The notes beneath the pieces are model-generated. The model had not been told where the DNA came from, did not search any database, and saw only the letters and a list, made by a program, of their open reading frames with translations. This document shows, in pieces, positions 1 to 12,505 of a DNA stretch of 64,000 nucleotides; the stretch's first letter is position 1; each line of letters starts with the position of its first letter. Source of the stretch: Onchidella celtica (lineage: Eukaryota; Mollusca; Gastropoda; Systellommatophora; Onchidiidae); the NCBI GenBank assembly GCA_963931925.1, contig OZ007583.1, forward strand, positions 18,971,548-19,035,547, written 5' to 3'. Made by a program: the position numbers and the translations under genes.

Positions 1-335
1 TTATTGCACCATGCATTGTCCTCTGCTCAGAGGAAACGTTGAAAATAACGAACTGGAAATGCACAGTGACTTATGTGTTACATACTGGAAAGCAATGGAT
101 TCAAAAATTCAGATAGTGGGGCGCTTTACTTTGTCTGGTCACTGATTGATATGAGACTGACAGTATTTATAGCTATTAAATTGTGGGTGGGGCGAAGATT
201 CGCATGATTAATTACAGATTGATCAATTAATTCAAAATATTTACCAAAATGATATTTACCATTCCCTTATTTGATCACATTTGATCCGCCCATATTCGCT
301 GGTCTTGTCTTACTTTCTTCAAAGACGGTGTCCTC
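1..335. other. Flanking sequence left of element A
   Basis: Unique-looking AT-rich sequence with no supportable gene or repeat. Its last five bases, TCCTC (331-335), match four of five bases (TCCAC) just beyond the far end of element A, so they may be a decayed target-site duplication. Confidence 0.4.
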
Positions 336-1434
336 TGTAACAAATCCCAGACTGGGAGATGTACTGACTATGACAGGACAACAATCACGAACGAACAAGT
401 ATAACACTTAACAGAACAACCAAACAGACTCACACATTTATTATACATAAAGATAAAGATATACGTGCAATTACATACATTACATTATTCAATTCAAATA
501 CCAGCCAATGGTCATTATTCCCAACATTCATTCTATCTCCGGGTCCACAACCCGATAGTAACTTTCTAAAATATACTCCGGCCTCAGCCTCACATCAGTG
601 TATGTACTACTTGCGGGCCTATCTTACTGGCTCCTGCTCAACCTAACCTCAATATCTTAATCTCACCTCAATATCTCAATATCACCTCAATATCTTAATA
701 TCACCTCAATATCTTAATATCACATTAATATCTCAATTCATAACATCCCTGTCTGTGGCCAGACTGCCACGAATAATGTGCCCTCGCTGTCCTGCGCGAC
801 AGCTTCACTCAAGCTGGCCTGTGGGTAGCCTTCTGCCCAACCCATGCATCCCACTTATGCTGGCCTATCCCCTGCCCTAGTCATCCACCGCGGGTAGCCT
901 CACTGCCCGACCCCGGCACCTTTAAGAATAACATTACATCTCTATAACACCATACAATTACTATCCACTTCACCACTCATTACGAACCATCAAGCGTTCA
1001 CACAACAGTCCATATTTCACTCACCACACATCGGCACTTCTCTACGGTAACACACCTCCACCGTATTACACTACTCAGACTCGCTACGAATCCATGATCC
1101 TAACTTACATCTATCGCTCATTGCGCACATCTCTATACACAGTAATCAATGACTTTCACATTCTTCACATATAACTTATTTACATCATGGTCATAGGAGA
1201 ATATAGTACATCAATCATCATAATTATCAATCCCTATAGTTCAACCTACCAGTCATCACTGGAATACACACAAACTCCCGACTGCTCTCTTCACGTCTGT
1301 CCCCTTGGACTTTTCGGCTTGCAGTGATCTGACTACTAAGATCTTGCCTCTTCTAAGCCTCAACTCACTCACAACATGCACGCTTCAAGTCCCCTTCCCC
1401 GCACTTATTGACCCTCGCTCACTCGCTCGTGACA
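336..1434 (-). repeat. 3' LTR of element A
   Basis: This is the left copy, starting TGTAACAAATCC and ending CGCTCGTGACA. It matches 9126-10191 closely. At about 645-740 it holds several imperfect copies of a roughly 20-bp unit of the type CTCAATATCTTAATATCAC, which B's LTR lacks. A polypurine tract (complement of CCCCCACCCCAAAAAAATT) abuts it, which fixes it as the 3' LTR of a minus-strand element. Confidence 0.9.
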
Positions 1435-1457
1435 TCATCCCCCACCCCAAAAAAATT
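1435..1457 (-). promoter_or_regulatory. Polypurine tract of element A
   Basis: On the element strand this is a G/A-rich run with core TTTTTTTGGGGTGGGGG directly before the 3' LTR. It is the expected plus-strand priming site of an LTR element. The same tract occurs in element B at 42898-42920. Confidence 0.75.
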
Positions 1458-1467
1458 AATGCAATTA

Positions 1468-3633
1468 TAGTTCGTTCCGAAATTCATGACCATGGCAATT
1501 GTCTTATACCTTTTAAACTGTCTGTTTGACTAAAGTAAAAATTTGTATGCATGTTTAGGATATCCATGACGTTAAACAATATTTTTTGCACCCCTAAAAG
1601 ACCAGCAGTTTTAAAATTTGTCTCTTAACGCTATACAAAATACTACAGCAACACACTGAGTAGAATATTAGATAGTATACACTACTAAATTTTCTCAATT
1701 TGTGCTGACTCACTCCAAATGAACGGAAATCATGAAAGTCGGGAACCAAAACACTTGTAATTACAATGAAATCCCCTACGTTCAGAATGTGTGCACCAAG
1801 AAAAACGTGCCTTCCGTTCAATAACTTATGAGGTCACGCTGACGCACCATTGATATACAACAGCTGAATCTTTCAGTGGCGTTTTTATTCAATCAGTTGA
1901 AACTCGTATTTTTCATTATCAATCACACTATATTTCACTATTATGGCGTTGAAGTACAAATTTACTACAGTTAGAAGTATTGCTTTGAAATTGTTCCGAT
2001 ATTTCACACGAGAAACAAGACGTGGCGGTCTTTATGTTAACATCAATGACCCATTTAAAAGGACTCGACATGCTTTGGGAATTGGTCTAAAGTCTCTCAA
2101 AAGATGGTTGCAGGAATCAGACATTGCGTCCACCCCGTCGAAAAGAGGAAGAAAGGAGAAGATAGATGATTTTGATAAGGACGTGATAAAGTGAGAAATT
2201 GAAAGCATATTTCAGAGGAAAGAATTTGTCACTTTGAGAAAGCTTAGATCTCATCTTCAGAAAAAAAATGGATTTCAAATTTCAAAAACACATTTGTGGA
2301 GGATTGTTAGAAGCATGGGCTTTGCATTCAAGAAATCTTCATCCGGCAGAAACTTACTTGTGAAAGAGCGCACCTAGTGGAAACGAGGAGTAAGTACCTG
2401 CGTCAAATAAAGGAAAAGCGCACGCATGGCTTTGATATTGTCTGCCTGGACGAAACATTGGTCAATGCTCACCATACATATGACAAGGAATGGCAATCCA
2501 AAGACGGAAAGCACAGGAGAAATATTCCTACCAGTAAAGGTGATAGAATTATAATAGCGCATGCTGGAAGCAGAAATCAGGGGCTCATCCAAAACTCAGA
2601 GCTCGTTTATAATTCAATTTCAACGGATAATCGAGACTATCATGCAGAAATGAATGGAACAATTTTTAAAAACTGGTTGGAACATTCTCTTCTTCCTTCA
2701 CTGGACAGACCTTCATGTTTGGTTATGGACAACGGATCATACCACAACATCAAGTTAGACGAAGATAAAACTCCAACATCTAGTAGCAAGAAAGACGATG
2801 TCAAGGCATGGCTGATGAAGGAAAATATTCCTTGCAGCTCATCTTAAACCAGGGTTGCTTTCTCGTGCGAAAAAATAAGAAGCCCATAATATTCGAGGTC
2901 GACAAGATTATCTCCATCAATTTGGATACACAAGCCTGCGATTGCCTCCTTACCATTCACATCTCAACCCCATTGAACTCGTGTGGGCTAAAGTCAAAGG
3001 GAAGGTCGCTATGGAAAATACAACGTTCAAGATGTCAGACGTCGAAAAAATTGCCTGCGCAGCTATTAAAGAAATTGACAGAGAATTTTTCACCAAATGC
3101 GAAGACCATACAATACGTTTGGAAGAAGAATATTGGCAAAACGACGGACTTAATTTCATCCAACCAAATATTATTATCAATCCTCTGGAATCGTTGGATT
3201 CAAAGCTAGACAATTAATCAAACATACTATCTAAACATACGGCACAACTTTATATTGACATGCCAAATCAACCTCGCTCCACCTGTTGAATCAATCCCAT
3301 AAACAGTTGTATTACTATTAGGCTATGACCCTAGGCGGCTCATGGCCCCCCTGTTACACCTGTTTGCTACGCCACTGACAAACCAGCGCGATAATGCAGT
3401 CAAAATGTCATTACAGTAAATATTCTTCAATCTGCTGTTATCTGAAAGAAAAAAAGCCGAAAAGATCAAAGGAATTCACCGCTTTGAGAAAACTATAAAA
3501 GCTGCAAATTTCATTTTTCGGATTCATAACGTCATTGAAATTCTAACACTGCATGCAAAATCTCAAATTTGAATGTAAAGTCTTTTTTGAGAAAATTTAG
3601 TTTTTCTGTGGACATGAATTTTGGAACGAACTA
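1468..3633 (+). mobile_element. Tc1/mariner-IS630 class DNA transposon inserted in element A
   Basis: The 2166-bp element has terminal inverted repeats starting TAGTTCGTTCC (about 24 bp, two mismatches) and is flanked by TA on both sides (1466-1467 and 3634-3635). Element B has the same surrounding sequence without the insert, with its empty TA at 42929-42930, so the boundaries and the TA duplication are read directly. It encodes one decayed transposase. It entered A after A separated from B. Confidence 0.92.
1943..3217 (+). pseudogene. DDE transposase of the IS630/Tc1-mariner type, decayed
   Basis: The protein would bind the transposon ends and catalyse cut-and-paste movement. The start at 1943 gives an N-terminal helix-turn-helix-like stretch containing SLKRWLQ and a basic KRGRKEK segment. 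The catalytic domain (DDE_3-like) begins near 2420: CLDET holds the first Asp, VMDNGSYHN near 2725 the second, and PYHSHLNPIELVW near 2945 the Glu. The full product would be about 420 residues. The frame is interrupted by a TGA at about 2192, by further stops near 2375, and by a frame change between about 2845 and 2940, so no functional enzyme is encoded. The family assignment rests on the three catalytic motifs plus the TA duplication. Confidence 0.85.
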
Positions 3634-4039
3634 TAATTTCAAAATCGCATCAAGATAATTGTCAACGAGTGAGAGCGAGCTACGTAAAAATGACCTACTC
3701 ATGCCCATAGCACATATGATACCGAAATCAGGGGAAAACATGGCGATCAATTTGCCCTGCACTATGCATATATGTATCACATCATCAATACCTAACTAAA
3801 ACATAATACCTAATACAGAATCAAAATCACTCAACCTATCAACCATTCCTCATATAATATTTATACTGGCAATATTTTAAGATCGACGACTCGTCCACAC
3901 AGATCACTGTCAATGTTCATATGTTTCCCAATTTTCGATGACATACGTTTTCAATCGTGCATAATTTGCGACTCTTCGTTGTTCTGTCTGTGCGTCGAAT
4001 GTTCCTGTTCTCCGATGTGCAAGCCACTGAAATCTCCAC

Positions 4040-7000
4040 CTAGGCTCGACTAAGGTAGTCGGCGATATGACTGCTGGTTCCTGGAATCGGTTGAATGACG
4101 AACGTATACGGCTGTAAAGCCAATGCCCATCTAGATAAGCGTGGGCTCGACGAACGATTCTTAGATAAAAACGTTAGTGGCTTGTGGTCTGCCTGGATGT
4201 AGAATTCTCGTCCCATCAGATAACGTCCTAATTTCTGGACGGACCACACAATGGCAAGACACTCCCTCTCTATTACAGAATATCTTCTTTCTCTCTGTAA
4301 TAATTTACGACTGACATAGCATACAGGATGGAAACATTCGTTCTTCTCCTGTAGAAGACAAGCGCCGACACCAGAGCCGATGCATCTGTTCTGAGGATAA
4401 ATTTAGATCGAAAATCTGGCAATATCAGAATGGGTGACGATGACAATGCTGTCACCAATTTATCAAATGCTGTCTGACATTCAGACGTCCACTGGACCTT
4501 ATCGGGCTGTCCCTTCTTAGTAAGGTCAGTAAGAGGAGATGACAAAGAGGAAAAGTTCGGAATGAACTTCCTGTAATAATTTAGAATTCCCACTAAGCTT
4601 CTGACTTGTTTCTTTGTCTTAGGGATTTGCAACCCTACTAATTTCTCATTTTTTGTTATTTCAGGTCTCTGAATACCTCTACCCACTAGATGTCCTAAGA
4701 ATACTATTTCTGGACATGCCAAATACATCTTTGCGGGTTTAGCAGTTAACCCAAAATGACGCAATCGTTTAAAAATTACTGTTAGTGTCTGAATATGTTC
4801 AGACCATGACGACGTATGACACGCTATATCGTCAAAGAATGACACGACATTAGGTATGTCCTTCAATACCAGTCTCATTAATCTTGCAAACGTAGCTGGC
4901 GCGTTTACCAACCCAAATGGCATGACCTTAAACTGAAACAATCCTATGGGCGTTTGAAAAGCCGTGTACTGTTTCGATTCCTCCGCGAGAGGAATTTCCC
5001 AATACTGAATACACTGTCCTCTGGTTCCGTCTGAGAACACAGATACTCTGGTCTCTCATGAAATCTCTGCAGCATATTAACATGAAAAACCTTAACTGAT
5101 CCATCAATCTGAATAGCATAATCTACCTTCGAAACGACTCGCTCAATAGTATACGGACCTTTCCATGTCATTAATAACTTATTATGATCCGTAGGCAATA
5201 ACAACAAAACCTTGTCTCCTGGCTTAAAAATTCGCAGTTTGGACCCTCTATCTTTATAGTTTTTTGCTCTTTTTGAAGCGATACTAGAAGCTTCTTCCGC
5301 AATAGTGCGCGCTGAAGATAATCTCTCTCTTAAATCAACAAGGTACTGAAACACTGAAATTTGCTCATCGTCTCCCGATGATGGCGACGTCATCATGTCC
5401 CGAAGAACATCAGTTGGACCCCTAGGACTACGACCATACAACATCTCAAACGGAGAGAATCCTGTTGACTCCTGAAGTACCTCCCTATACGCAAATAATA
5501 CTGCAGGGATATATCTATCCCAATCTTTAGGGCGATCAGCAGCTACCTTACGCAACATCGACTTTAGCGTCGAGTTCAGTCTCTCACACATGCCATTAGC
5601 CTGCGGGTGATATGGGGTGGTAGTGATGGGCTGTATGCTAAATAAACGAAACAATTCCCTCATCATATCCGACGTAAATTGCGCGCCCCTATCAGACAAA
5701 ATCTGTTCCGGTATTCCCACTCTAGCGAAGATTCCAAACAACGCTTCCGCGACTGCCTCTGACGTTATAGTACGAAGAGGAACCGCCTCTGGCCATCTCG
5801 TAGCATTACAAATGACCGTTAAAAAAAATCGATTCCCCCTATCAGTAGCTGGGTGAATGGGGCCAACAAGGTCAATCGAAACCTTTTTAAAAGGTTCCGA
5901 AACCGTGGGGATATCTTGAAGAGGAGCCTGGGGTGTACGACCCTTGTGCATCGTCTTTTGGCACGCACTGCACGTCTTACAATACAACCGTACATCTCTG
6001 TGGTTTGATGGCCAATAAAAATTCTTGAGAACTCTTTCTTTGGTTCTAGCTATTCCCATATGACCCGCTAATGGGACATCATGGGCCAAACGCAATACTG
6101 TTGCAATTAGCAACGCTGGCACAACGACCTGCTTTAGAACGGAAGCCACTGTGACATACTTACGGAACAGAATGCCCCCCTGGATAAGAAAGGAAGATGA
6201 ACCGTTCTTATACTTCCTCGTTTTCTCAGTTCGCGCCTCCCAAAAACATGGACTCAATGATGGATCCTCCTTTTGTAATTTCGCCAAGCGCTCTGGTGTG
6301 ATATCAAGGTTGACCGCTGGCGTCGCCAAAGGTCTAATTTTACCCTTATCAGCTCCCTGCCGACGTGTCTCGACTGCGGCACAAAAGTCAATACCTTTAG
6401 ACTGTGACCATGCCTGTACATGCTCTCTAGAAGGGGAAACTACCCGAGATACATTACCAATGATGAGCTGGGCGCCTGGGAAAAACCCAACGGCTGCTTC
6501 GACTTCCCCGCTAAGAAAAGGTGTATCAATCACTATCTTTGCCATAGGTAGTTTCTCAATAGACCCCTGAAAATTGAATGCATGGGACAGTCTCACCTGT
6601 AAGCTGTGACTCGTGAATGCAGTCTCTATGCACTCCCACAACGGTAGATCCTGTATCACGCAAAACCGACACCGGTTCGTCCCCAACAAACCCCGGATAA
6701 ACCCTAAGACCACCCCCTGTATGACATGAATTAATAACGGGAATCTATCTCCCACAAGGTAAAACACCGGAAGATAATAATTTCTCACAACTGGGACACT
6801 TAGAATACTGTCCGCCTCCGTTGTCCGATGTAACACACGCGGCCGCATGCTGAAACTTACTAGGAGAACATTGAGTGGAGCTACTATGATTGCTATCCAC
6901 GTTCGCCGCTATCCTACCCGCAGGACAATTGACGCTAATGTGATCTGTTCTTCCGCAGTTCCAACATTTCGCGGCCCTACACTCCCGTGAAAAATGACCT

Positions 7001-8091
7001 ACGCGTCCGCAAGTCCAACACTCCGCTCCCTGTGCTCCGCAAGACCTGGGTCCCCGTGACACATCGCGACCGGAACTAAAGTCCCTCTGCCGTCGATCAT
7101 CGGCAAAGGTTACGAAACGCCCTCGGCCATTACCGCGATCTCGCCCTCCTGCTCGGTCAAACTTACCGGCCACATATGCAGGTGATTGGGAATACCCTCT
7201 ACGTGGGACCTGGGCTTGCCCATTAAAGCCACCACGCTGACGCGACCTGTCTCTACTATGTCCTGTCGGCGACCCCTCAACAACGGCAACGTAACCAGCA
7301 TCCTGCACGTACGCCCTCGCCACTGGTTTGGACGGATGTGCCGTACGGTATGCTTCCGCCAACTTTGACGCCTCCTGCACCGTTGCGGGTTCGTTTTCTT
7401 TAAGAAAAGCCACTAAATCTTTATGGCACGATGCGTATAGCTGGTCACGGATCATTAGGTCCTTCAATTTCGCAAAATCTGTGCCAACATGCGACAAGTC
7501 CAACCAGTTCGTGAAATACTCCGTCAATCTGGCGACGAAGGCAGCAAAGTCCTCCCTAGTATCCGCACGTGCTCGCCTAAACTTTTCCCGGAAATATTCC
7601 TCCGTACGCGCAAATCGGCGAAGCAGCAAGGACTTCAGCTTATCGTAATCATGCACGTCTTCGCGCTGTAACTCTTTAAAGTAGGTCAACGCTCGACCCT
7701 GCAACAGAGATGCCAGGTACGTGGACCATAATTTCTTATTCTCCCCCCATTGCAGTTGTGCGTTTAGTTCGAACCTGTAAAGGAAGGCGTCTATATCGTC
7801 CTTCTGGTCGTCGAACGTAGGCAGATTAATCCGAACACCACTTTTATTTTGTCCCTACCGCTCAACTGTTTCCGTTGGCGCTTTTTTCTCGCTTTCCAAT
7901 TCCGGAATTTTTACTCGCGCCTCTATCTCCTTTAACTTTAACTCCCTTTCCTGAGCCTCTTTTTCTCGCTCTCTATCTTTAGCACGCTCATCGCGCTGTT
8001 CCGCCTGCTGCTCCTTAATCCAGCTACGCAGCTCCTCTCCCTCAAGGCCAAGTTCGTTACCCAACTTCATGAGTTGCTGGAGCTCCGCCAT
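4040..8091 (-). pseudogene. Gag-pol region of element A (fossil)
   Basis: Read right to left, the region contains a charged coiled-coil gag N-terminus (starting MAELQQLMKLG), the gag core, two CCHC zinc knuckles (CWTCGRVGHFSREC and CWNCGRTDHISVNC, about 6900-7030), part of the protease region, an integrase with HHCC finger and the SIDLVGP, LSDRGAQF and CERLNS catalytic motifs (about 4944-6400), and an RT with FFDD followed by the RNase H end (about 4040-5040). The order integrase-before-RT matches elements B and C. The region is broken in about four places. Its proteins are close to those of B, and both clearly belong to one family. Confidence 0.85.
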
Positions 8092-9039
8092 TTCACGGTT
8101 TTATAATTATACAATTTGAAATACAATAAACTATCTATGTACCTACTATAAACGACGTGTCCCGAGACCTGAGATTATACCACTACAATAACAACCACTA
8201 TTTTCAAATGCAATTCAGAAACATACCTAACTGAACATTTTATAGCCTACTCTCTAACTAATTCTATGTTCATAAAATGTATAGCACTATTAGGTAACAA
8301 AAGAGAATAGAAAAGACAAGAATGAGGAAATTCAGAAGAAGGACCACAAGGACATCAAGGACAACGAACCAAACTAGGACAAGGCTTCTAAAAAAAATTA
8401 TAATGGTAAAAAAAATGCAACCTAACTACGCCGATTACACTACAAGGTACGAACAAGAAAAGAGCCTGAAAAAAAGAACGTATCTACAGATAGGTAGGAG
8501 AGGGGACAAGAGAATACGTCTTCCTGCAGAAACAGAGAAGATATCGACGCTACAACTAAACAATCACAAAGCCCTAAAGAACGCGGTTCCACGTTTAGCC
8601 CACCTCCCGAAGGGGATAAACTACGTTCACCACAGCAAACCCACTCCACCGCCCGTATAAACTATGACAACAAAAACAGCAAAAACAGAGAAAAAGACAG
8701 ATGAAAAGACAGCCCTCAATCCAGGGCACAAAATTTCAGTTTCACTTAACTTTCAATTCTGACTTTAATTTCTCCCCTTACTCGGAGCTCTGGCTGCTTG
8801 ACTCCTCAGGCTAGCACACACACTCTCTCTGTGAAAATTTAATTACACATTAGTAACTATTCATGACAGTACATGCATCAAATACGTGTATCAATACATA
8901 TTCATAAATATACATAAATCATATCATCATGAAATTCCCATTCATCCAACGAACAAAAGACAACAGCACAAATTCCTACCACAACAGAAATACAACTAGA
9001 TATGACGAATACACAATGTCAAAATGACCACAGGTAAAC
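8092..9039 (-). other. 5' leader of element A
   Basis: This is untranslated leader between primer site and gag. It aligns with the leader of element B (47893-48839), including an A-rich, AGGACAACGAACC-containing stretch near 8360. No convincing gene is present. Confidence 0.6.
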
Positions 9040-9131
9040 AACGGGCGAGCCCCCACTGTAACAACGGACGAGCCCCCACTGTAACAACGTACGAGCCCCC
9101 ACTGTAACAACGGACGAGCCCCTACTGTAAC
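9040..9131 (-). repeat. Four tandem 23-bp copies of the LTR-end/primer-binding-site junction
   Basis: Units at 9040, 9063, 9086 and 9109 each carry GAGCCCCCACTGTAAC or a one-base variant. On the element strand each unit reads LTR end (GTTACA) followed by GTGGGGGCTCGTCC, a near match to the tRNA-Pro primer site TGGGGGCTCGTCC. The last unit runs into the LTR. Element B has only one such site (48840-48852). Confidence 0.85.
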
Positions 9132-10191
9132 AAATCCCAGACTGGGAGATGTACTGACTATGACAGGACAACAATCACGAACGAACAAGTATAACACTTA
9201 ACAGAACAACCAAACAGACTCACACATTTATTATACATAAAGATAAAGATATACGTGCAATTACATACATTACATTATTCAATTCAAATACCAGCCAATG
9301 GTCATTATTCCCAACATTCATTCTATCTCCGGGTCCACAACCCGATAGTAACTTTCTAAAATATACTCCGGCCTCAGCCTCACATCAATGTATGTACTAC
9401 TTGCGGGCCTATCTTACTGGCTCCTGCTCAACCTAACCTCAATATCTTAATCTCACCTCAATATCTCAATATCACCTCAATATCTTAATATCACCTCAAT
9501 ATCTTAATATCACATTAATATCTCAATTCATAACATCCCTGTCTGTGGCCAGACTGCCACGAATAATGTGCCCTCGCTGTCCTGCGCGACAGCTTCACTC
9601 AAGCTGGCCTGTGGGTAGCCTTCTGCCCAACCCATGCATCTCACTTATGCTGGCCTATCCCCTGCCCTAGTCATCCACCGCGGGTAGCCTCACTGCCCGA
9701 CCCCGGCACCTATAAGAATAACATTACATCTCTGTAACACCATACAATTACTATCCACTTCACCACTCATTACGAACCATCAAGCGTTCACACAACAGTC
9801 CATATTTCACTCACCACACATCGGCACTTCCCTACGGTAACACACCTCCACCGTATTACACTACTCAGACTCGCTACGAATCCATGATCCTAACTTACAT
9901 CTATCGCTCATTGCGCACATCTCTATACACATTCTTCACATATAACTTATTTACATCATGGTCATAGGAGAATATAGTACATCAATCATCATAATTATCA
10001 ATCCCTATAGTTCAACCTACCAGTCATCACTGGAATACACACAAACTCCCGACTGCTCTCTTCACGTCTGTCCCCTTGGACTTTTCGGCTTGCAGTGATC
10101 TGACTACTCGGATCTTGCCTCTTCTAAGCCTCAACTCACTCACAAGTCCCCTTCCCCGCACTTATTGACCCTCGCTCACTCGCTCGTGACA
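9126..10191 (-). repeat. 5' LTR of element A
   Basis: This is the right copy of the LTR, TGTAACAAATCC...CGTGACA. It is about 33 bp shorter than the left copy because of two small indels and carries roughly seven base differences. The primer site lies directly inside it, which marks it as the 5' LTR. Confidence 0.9.
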
Positions 10192-10750
10192 TCCACTCCA
10201 TTGAGCGGCAACTTCAAAGGCCGTAAACTCGCCGCCGTCCTTCCTTTGATCTATTCATTCAAGTTTACCCTACCGTCGGTAATTACATTAATGACAATAG
10301 ACCTCTGACTTCGGACGCAAAATATATGCCGGTTGATATCTAGGCTATTTCAAAGTGACCACTTTTTATTCGTCCCCAGACTCAATGATTTTACTGGCAC
10401 ATAACTATCTATACTAATAAAAGAGAAACTTACGACATTGCGCGCGCCTCTGTCGCTACTCCTCCGTTAATGTTGATTCTATGGCCTTCAAATTTTACAC
10501 AGTGCTTAGTATAGTCTGTGGTCGTGTCGTCGGCACATAAAATTTAAATATATTTGAGAAATAACAGAACGTTTGTTTCCGTTTTTGTGTTGCGACACAT
10601 CAAATTTTCGGCAAATTTGCGGCAATTTTTTGTCATCGATTATAGTATTCTGTGCGCAAATTGCTTGAGCGATTACAGTCGCCGATTTTGTTGAATCGCC
10701 TCGCAATATAGTGGATTGTGCTAAACTGCCTCGGAATAGACCCCCAAATT

Positions 10751-10806
10751 ACATGTCTTATCATGAGGACGCAGATCTACATGTCTTATCATGAGGACGC
10801 AGATCT
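10751..10806. repeat. Tandem duplication of a 28-bp unit
   Basis: Two identical copies (10751-10778 and 10779-10806) contain ACATGTCTTATCATGAGGAC. They lie in the Helitron 5' leader and look like a recent local duplication. Confidence 0.9.
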
Positions 10807-11159
10807 AATGATTTACGTGCACTGTACCTTCAAGAATACATTTTCTCATAATATTTCATCGACTGAAGTAATCAGACCTATTTAACTCATGATGTTTTAC
10901 GCCAACGATTACCACCAACTTCCGCCGTCACACATTTTAAAACAGTGCACAACTGTGGTTAAGTTTCAACTTTGTTCTGATTAGTTTACATCTAGACTAG
11001 GTCTATATATCTGTGTTTTAGAATGTGTTTTGAATAGCCTATGCCTACATTCTAGACTAGATCTAGGAAAGGAAAGATTCTGGATTAGGTCGGGAGATCG
11101 ACGCCACAGTACAGGGCCAACGTTTCAAGCGGCAACGATTGTTGTACGTGGGTGGCCAT

Positions 11160-12368
11160 TGTCACGAGTGGAGTGAGTGCAATTAAGGGGATTGCTACAG
11201 AGCGGGTGTAGAGTAAGAAGGGCTCACGGTAGACAAGTAAGTTAAGCGTGCTGTTGTGAGTAGTGGGAGGGTCTGAATGAGGCGAAAGCGCTGTATTACT
11301 ATCACTGCAAGTTAGAAGGTCCTACGGAACGGACCTGTGAATAAGAGCCCATCGGGCGGACATAAGGGGAGCAGTCGAGAAGACTAGTGAGAGAGTCTTT
11401 CCAGTGATGACTGGTACGTAGAACGTTGATTGATTATTATGATTGATGTATTATATTATATTCGTCTATTACCATGATGTAAATAAGTATATGTGAGGAA
11501 TGTGGAAGTCCTTGGTATTGGATATAGCAATGTGCGCCATGAGCGATAGATGAAAGTGAGTTCATGGATTTGTAGCGCGAGCGAGTAGTGTGTACTCCGA
11601 TGGAGGTGTGTTACCGTAAGATGTGTGGTGAGTGAAAGGTGAACTAGTGTGTGTACGCTTCATGGGTTGTAAGGAGAGGTGGAGTGAATAGAAATGGTAG
11701 GGTATTATACCAATGTAATGTTATTCTTGTAGGTGTCGAGGACGGGCCGCAGAGCCACCTCGATGAGCACAGGGGATAGGCCAGCATAGGGCCGGAGGCC
11801 ACACATAGGCCAGAAGTGAGGCTGTCAGTGCAGGACAGTAGAGGCACATAAAGTCGTGGCAGTCAGGCCACGGACAGGGGCGTAGATATGAGCGTGAATG
11901 TGATAATGCACTATTGCCATGTTGAGGGGCGAGTGAACTAATAATGTACTGGTGAAATAATAATGTCTATTGAAATGATAATGTCTATTGAAATGATAAT
12001 GTGTTATTGCCCTGCTGAGGTGCTAGGGGAGTGCTAAGGTGTATGACAATAGGAAGGTGATATTGAGAGACTGCGGTGCCAGTGAATTATTAATGTGCTA
12101 TTAAGACCCTGAGGGGAGAGGCTGAGGCCGAAGTGCCTTTAGGAGTAACTACCGGATTGTGGATCCGAGGGAGAGTGTGTGTGAGAATAAGGCCGTTGTA
12201 CGGCAGTTGATTTCAATAATATAATGTATGTAATTGCGCTATTATCTGTATAATTATGTTTAATAAATGTGTGAGTCTGATGGGTTGTTCTGTTAAGTGT
12301 TAACTTGTTTGTTCGTGATTGTTGTCCTGTCATAAAATATTACATCTCCCAGTCTGGGATTTGTGACA
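11160..12368 (+). repeat. Solo LTR of an element-B-like family
   Basis: TGTCACGAGTGG...GGGATTTGTGACA is 1209 bp and reads as the reverse complement of element B's LTR, visibly diverged. It is flanked by a perfect 5-bp duplication GCCAT (11155-11159 and 12369-12373). No internal region remains, as expected after recombination between two LTRs. It lies inside the Helitron at the joint between two copies of the Helitron 5' segment. Confidence 0.9.
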
Positions 12369-12505
12369 GCCATCACACATTTTAACTGTTTAAAGCAGCG
12401 CCCAACAGCAGGACTTTCATTTCGTTGATCAACAGCAAACCTTTTTGGCTTTGGTTAGGTTTCAGCTTTGTTCTAATTAGTCTAGACTAGATCTAAGTTT
12501 TTAAT

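Larger units (their letters stand above)
336..10191 (-). mobile_element. Element A: broken Ty3/gypsy-class LTR element, Gmr1-type domain order
   Basis: This is an LTR retrotransposon fossil on the minus strand. Two TG...CA LTRs (336-1434 and 9126-10191) flank a tRNA-Pro-like primer site, a leader, a gag-protease-integrase-RT-RNase H region (about 8091 to 4040) and a polypurine tract. It is a close relative of element B, and its integrase likewise precedes the RT. The element is broken: about four breaks are visible in its coding region, and a complete DNA transposon sits between that region and the polypurine tract. By eye the two LTRs differ by roughly seven substitutions over about 1.06 kb plus two indels, so it is fairly young but clearly older than B. 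The flanking pentamers TCCTC and TCCAC may be a decayed target duplication. Confidence 0.9.

Noticed and set aside
8322-8660. 112-codon plus-strand frame in the leader of element A
   Set aside because: It is antisense to the element, compositionally biased (Lys/Arg/Thr) and not maintained in the corresponding leader of element B.
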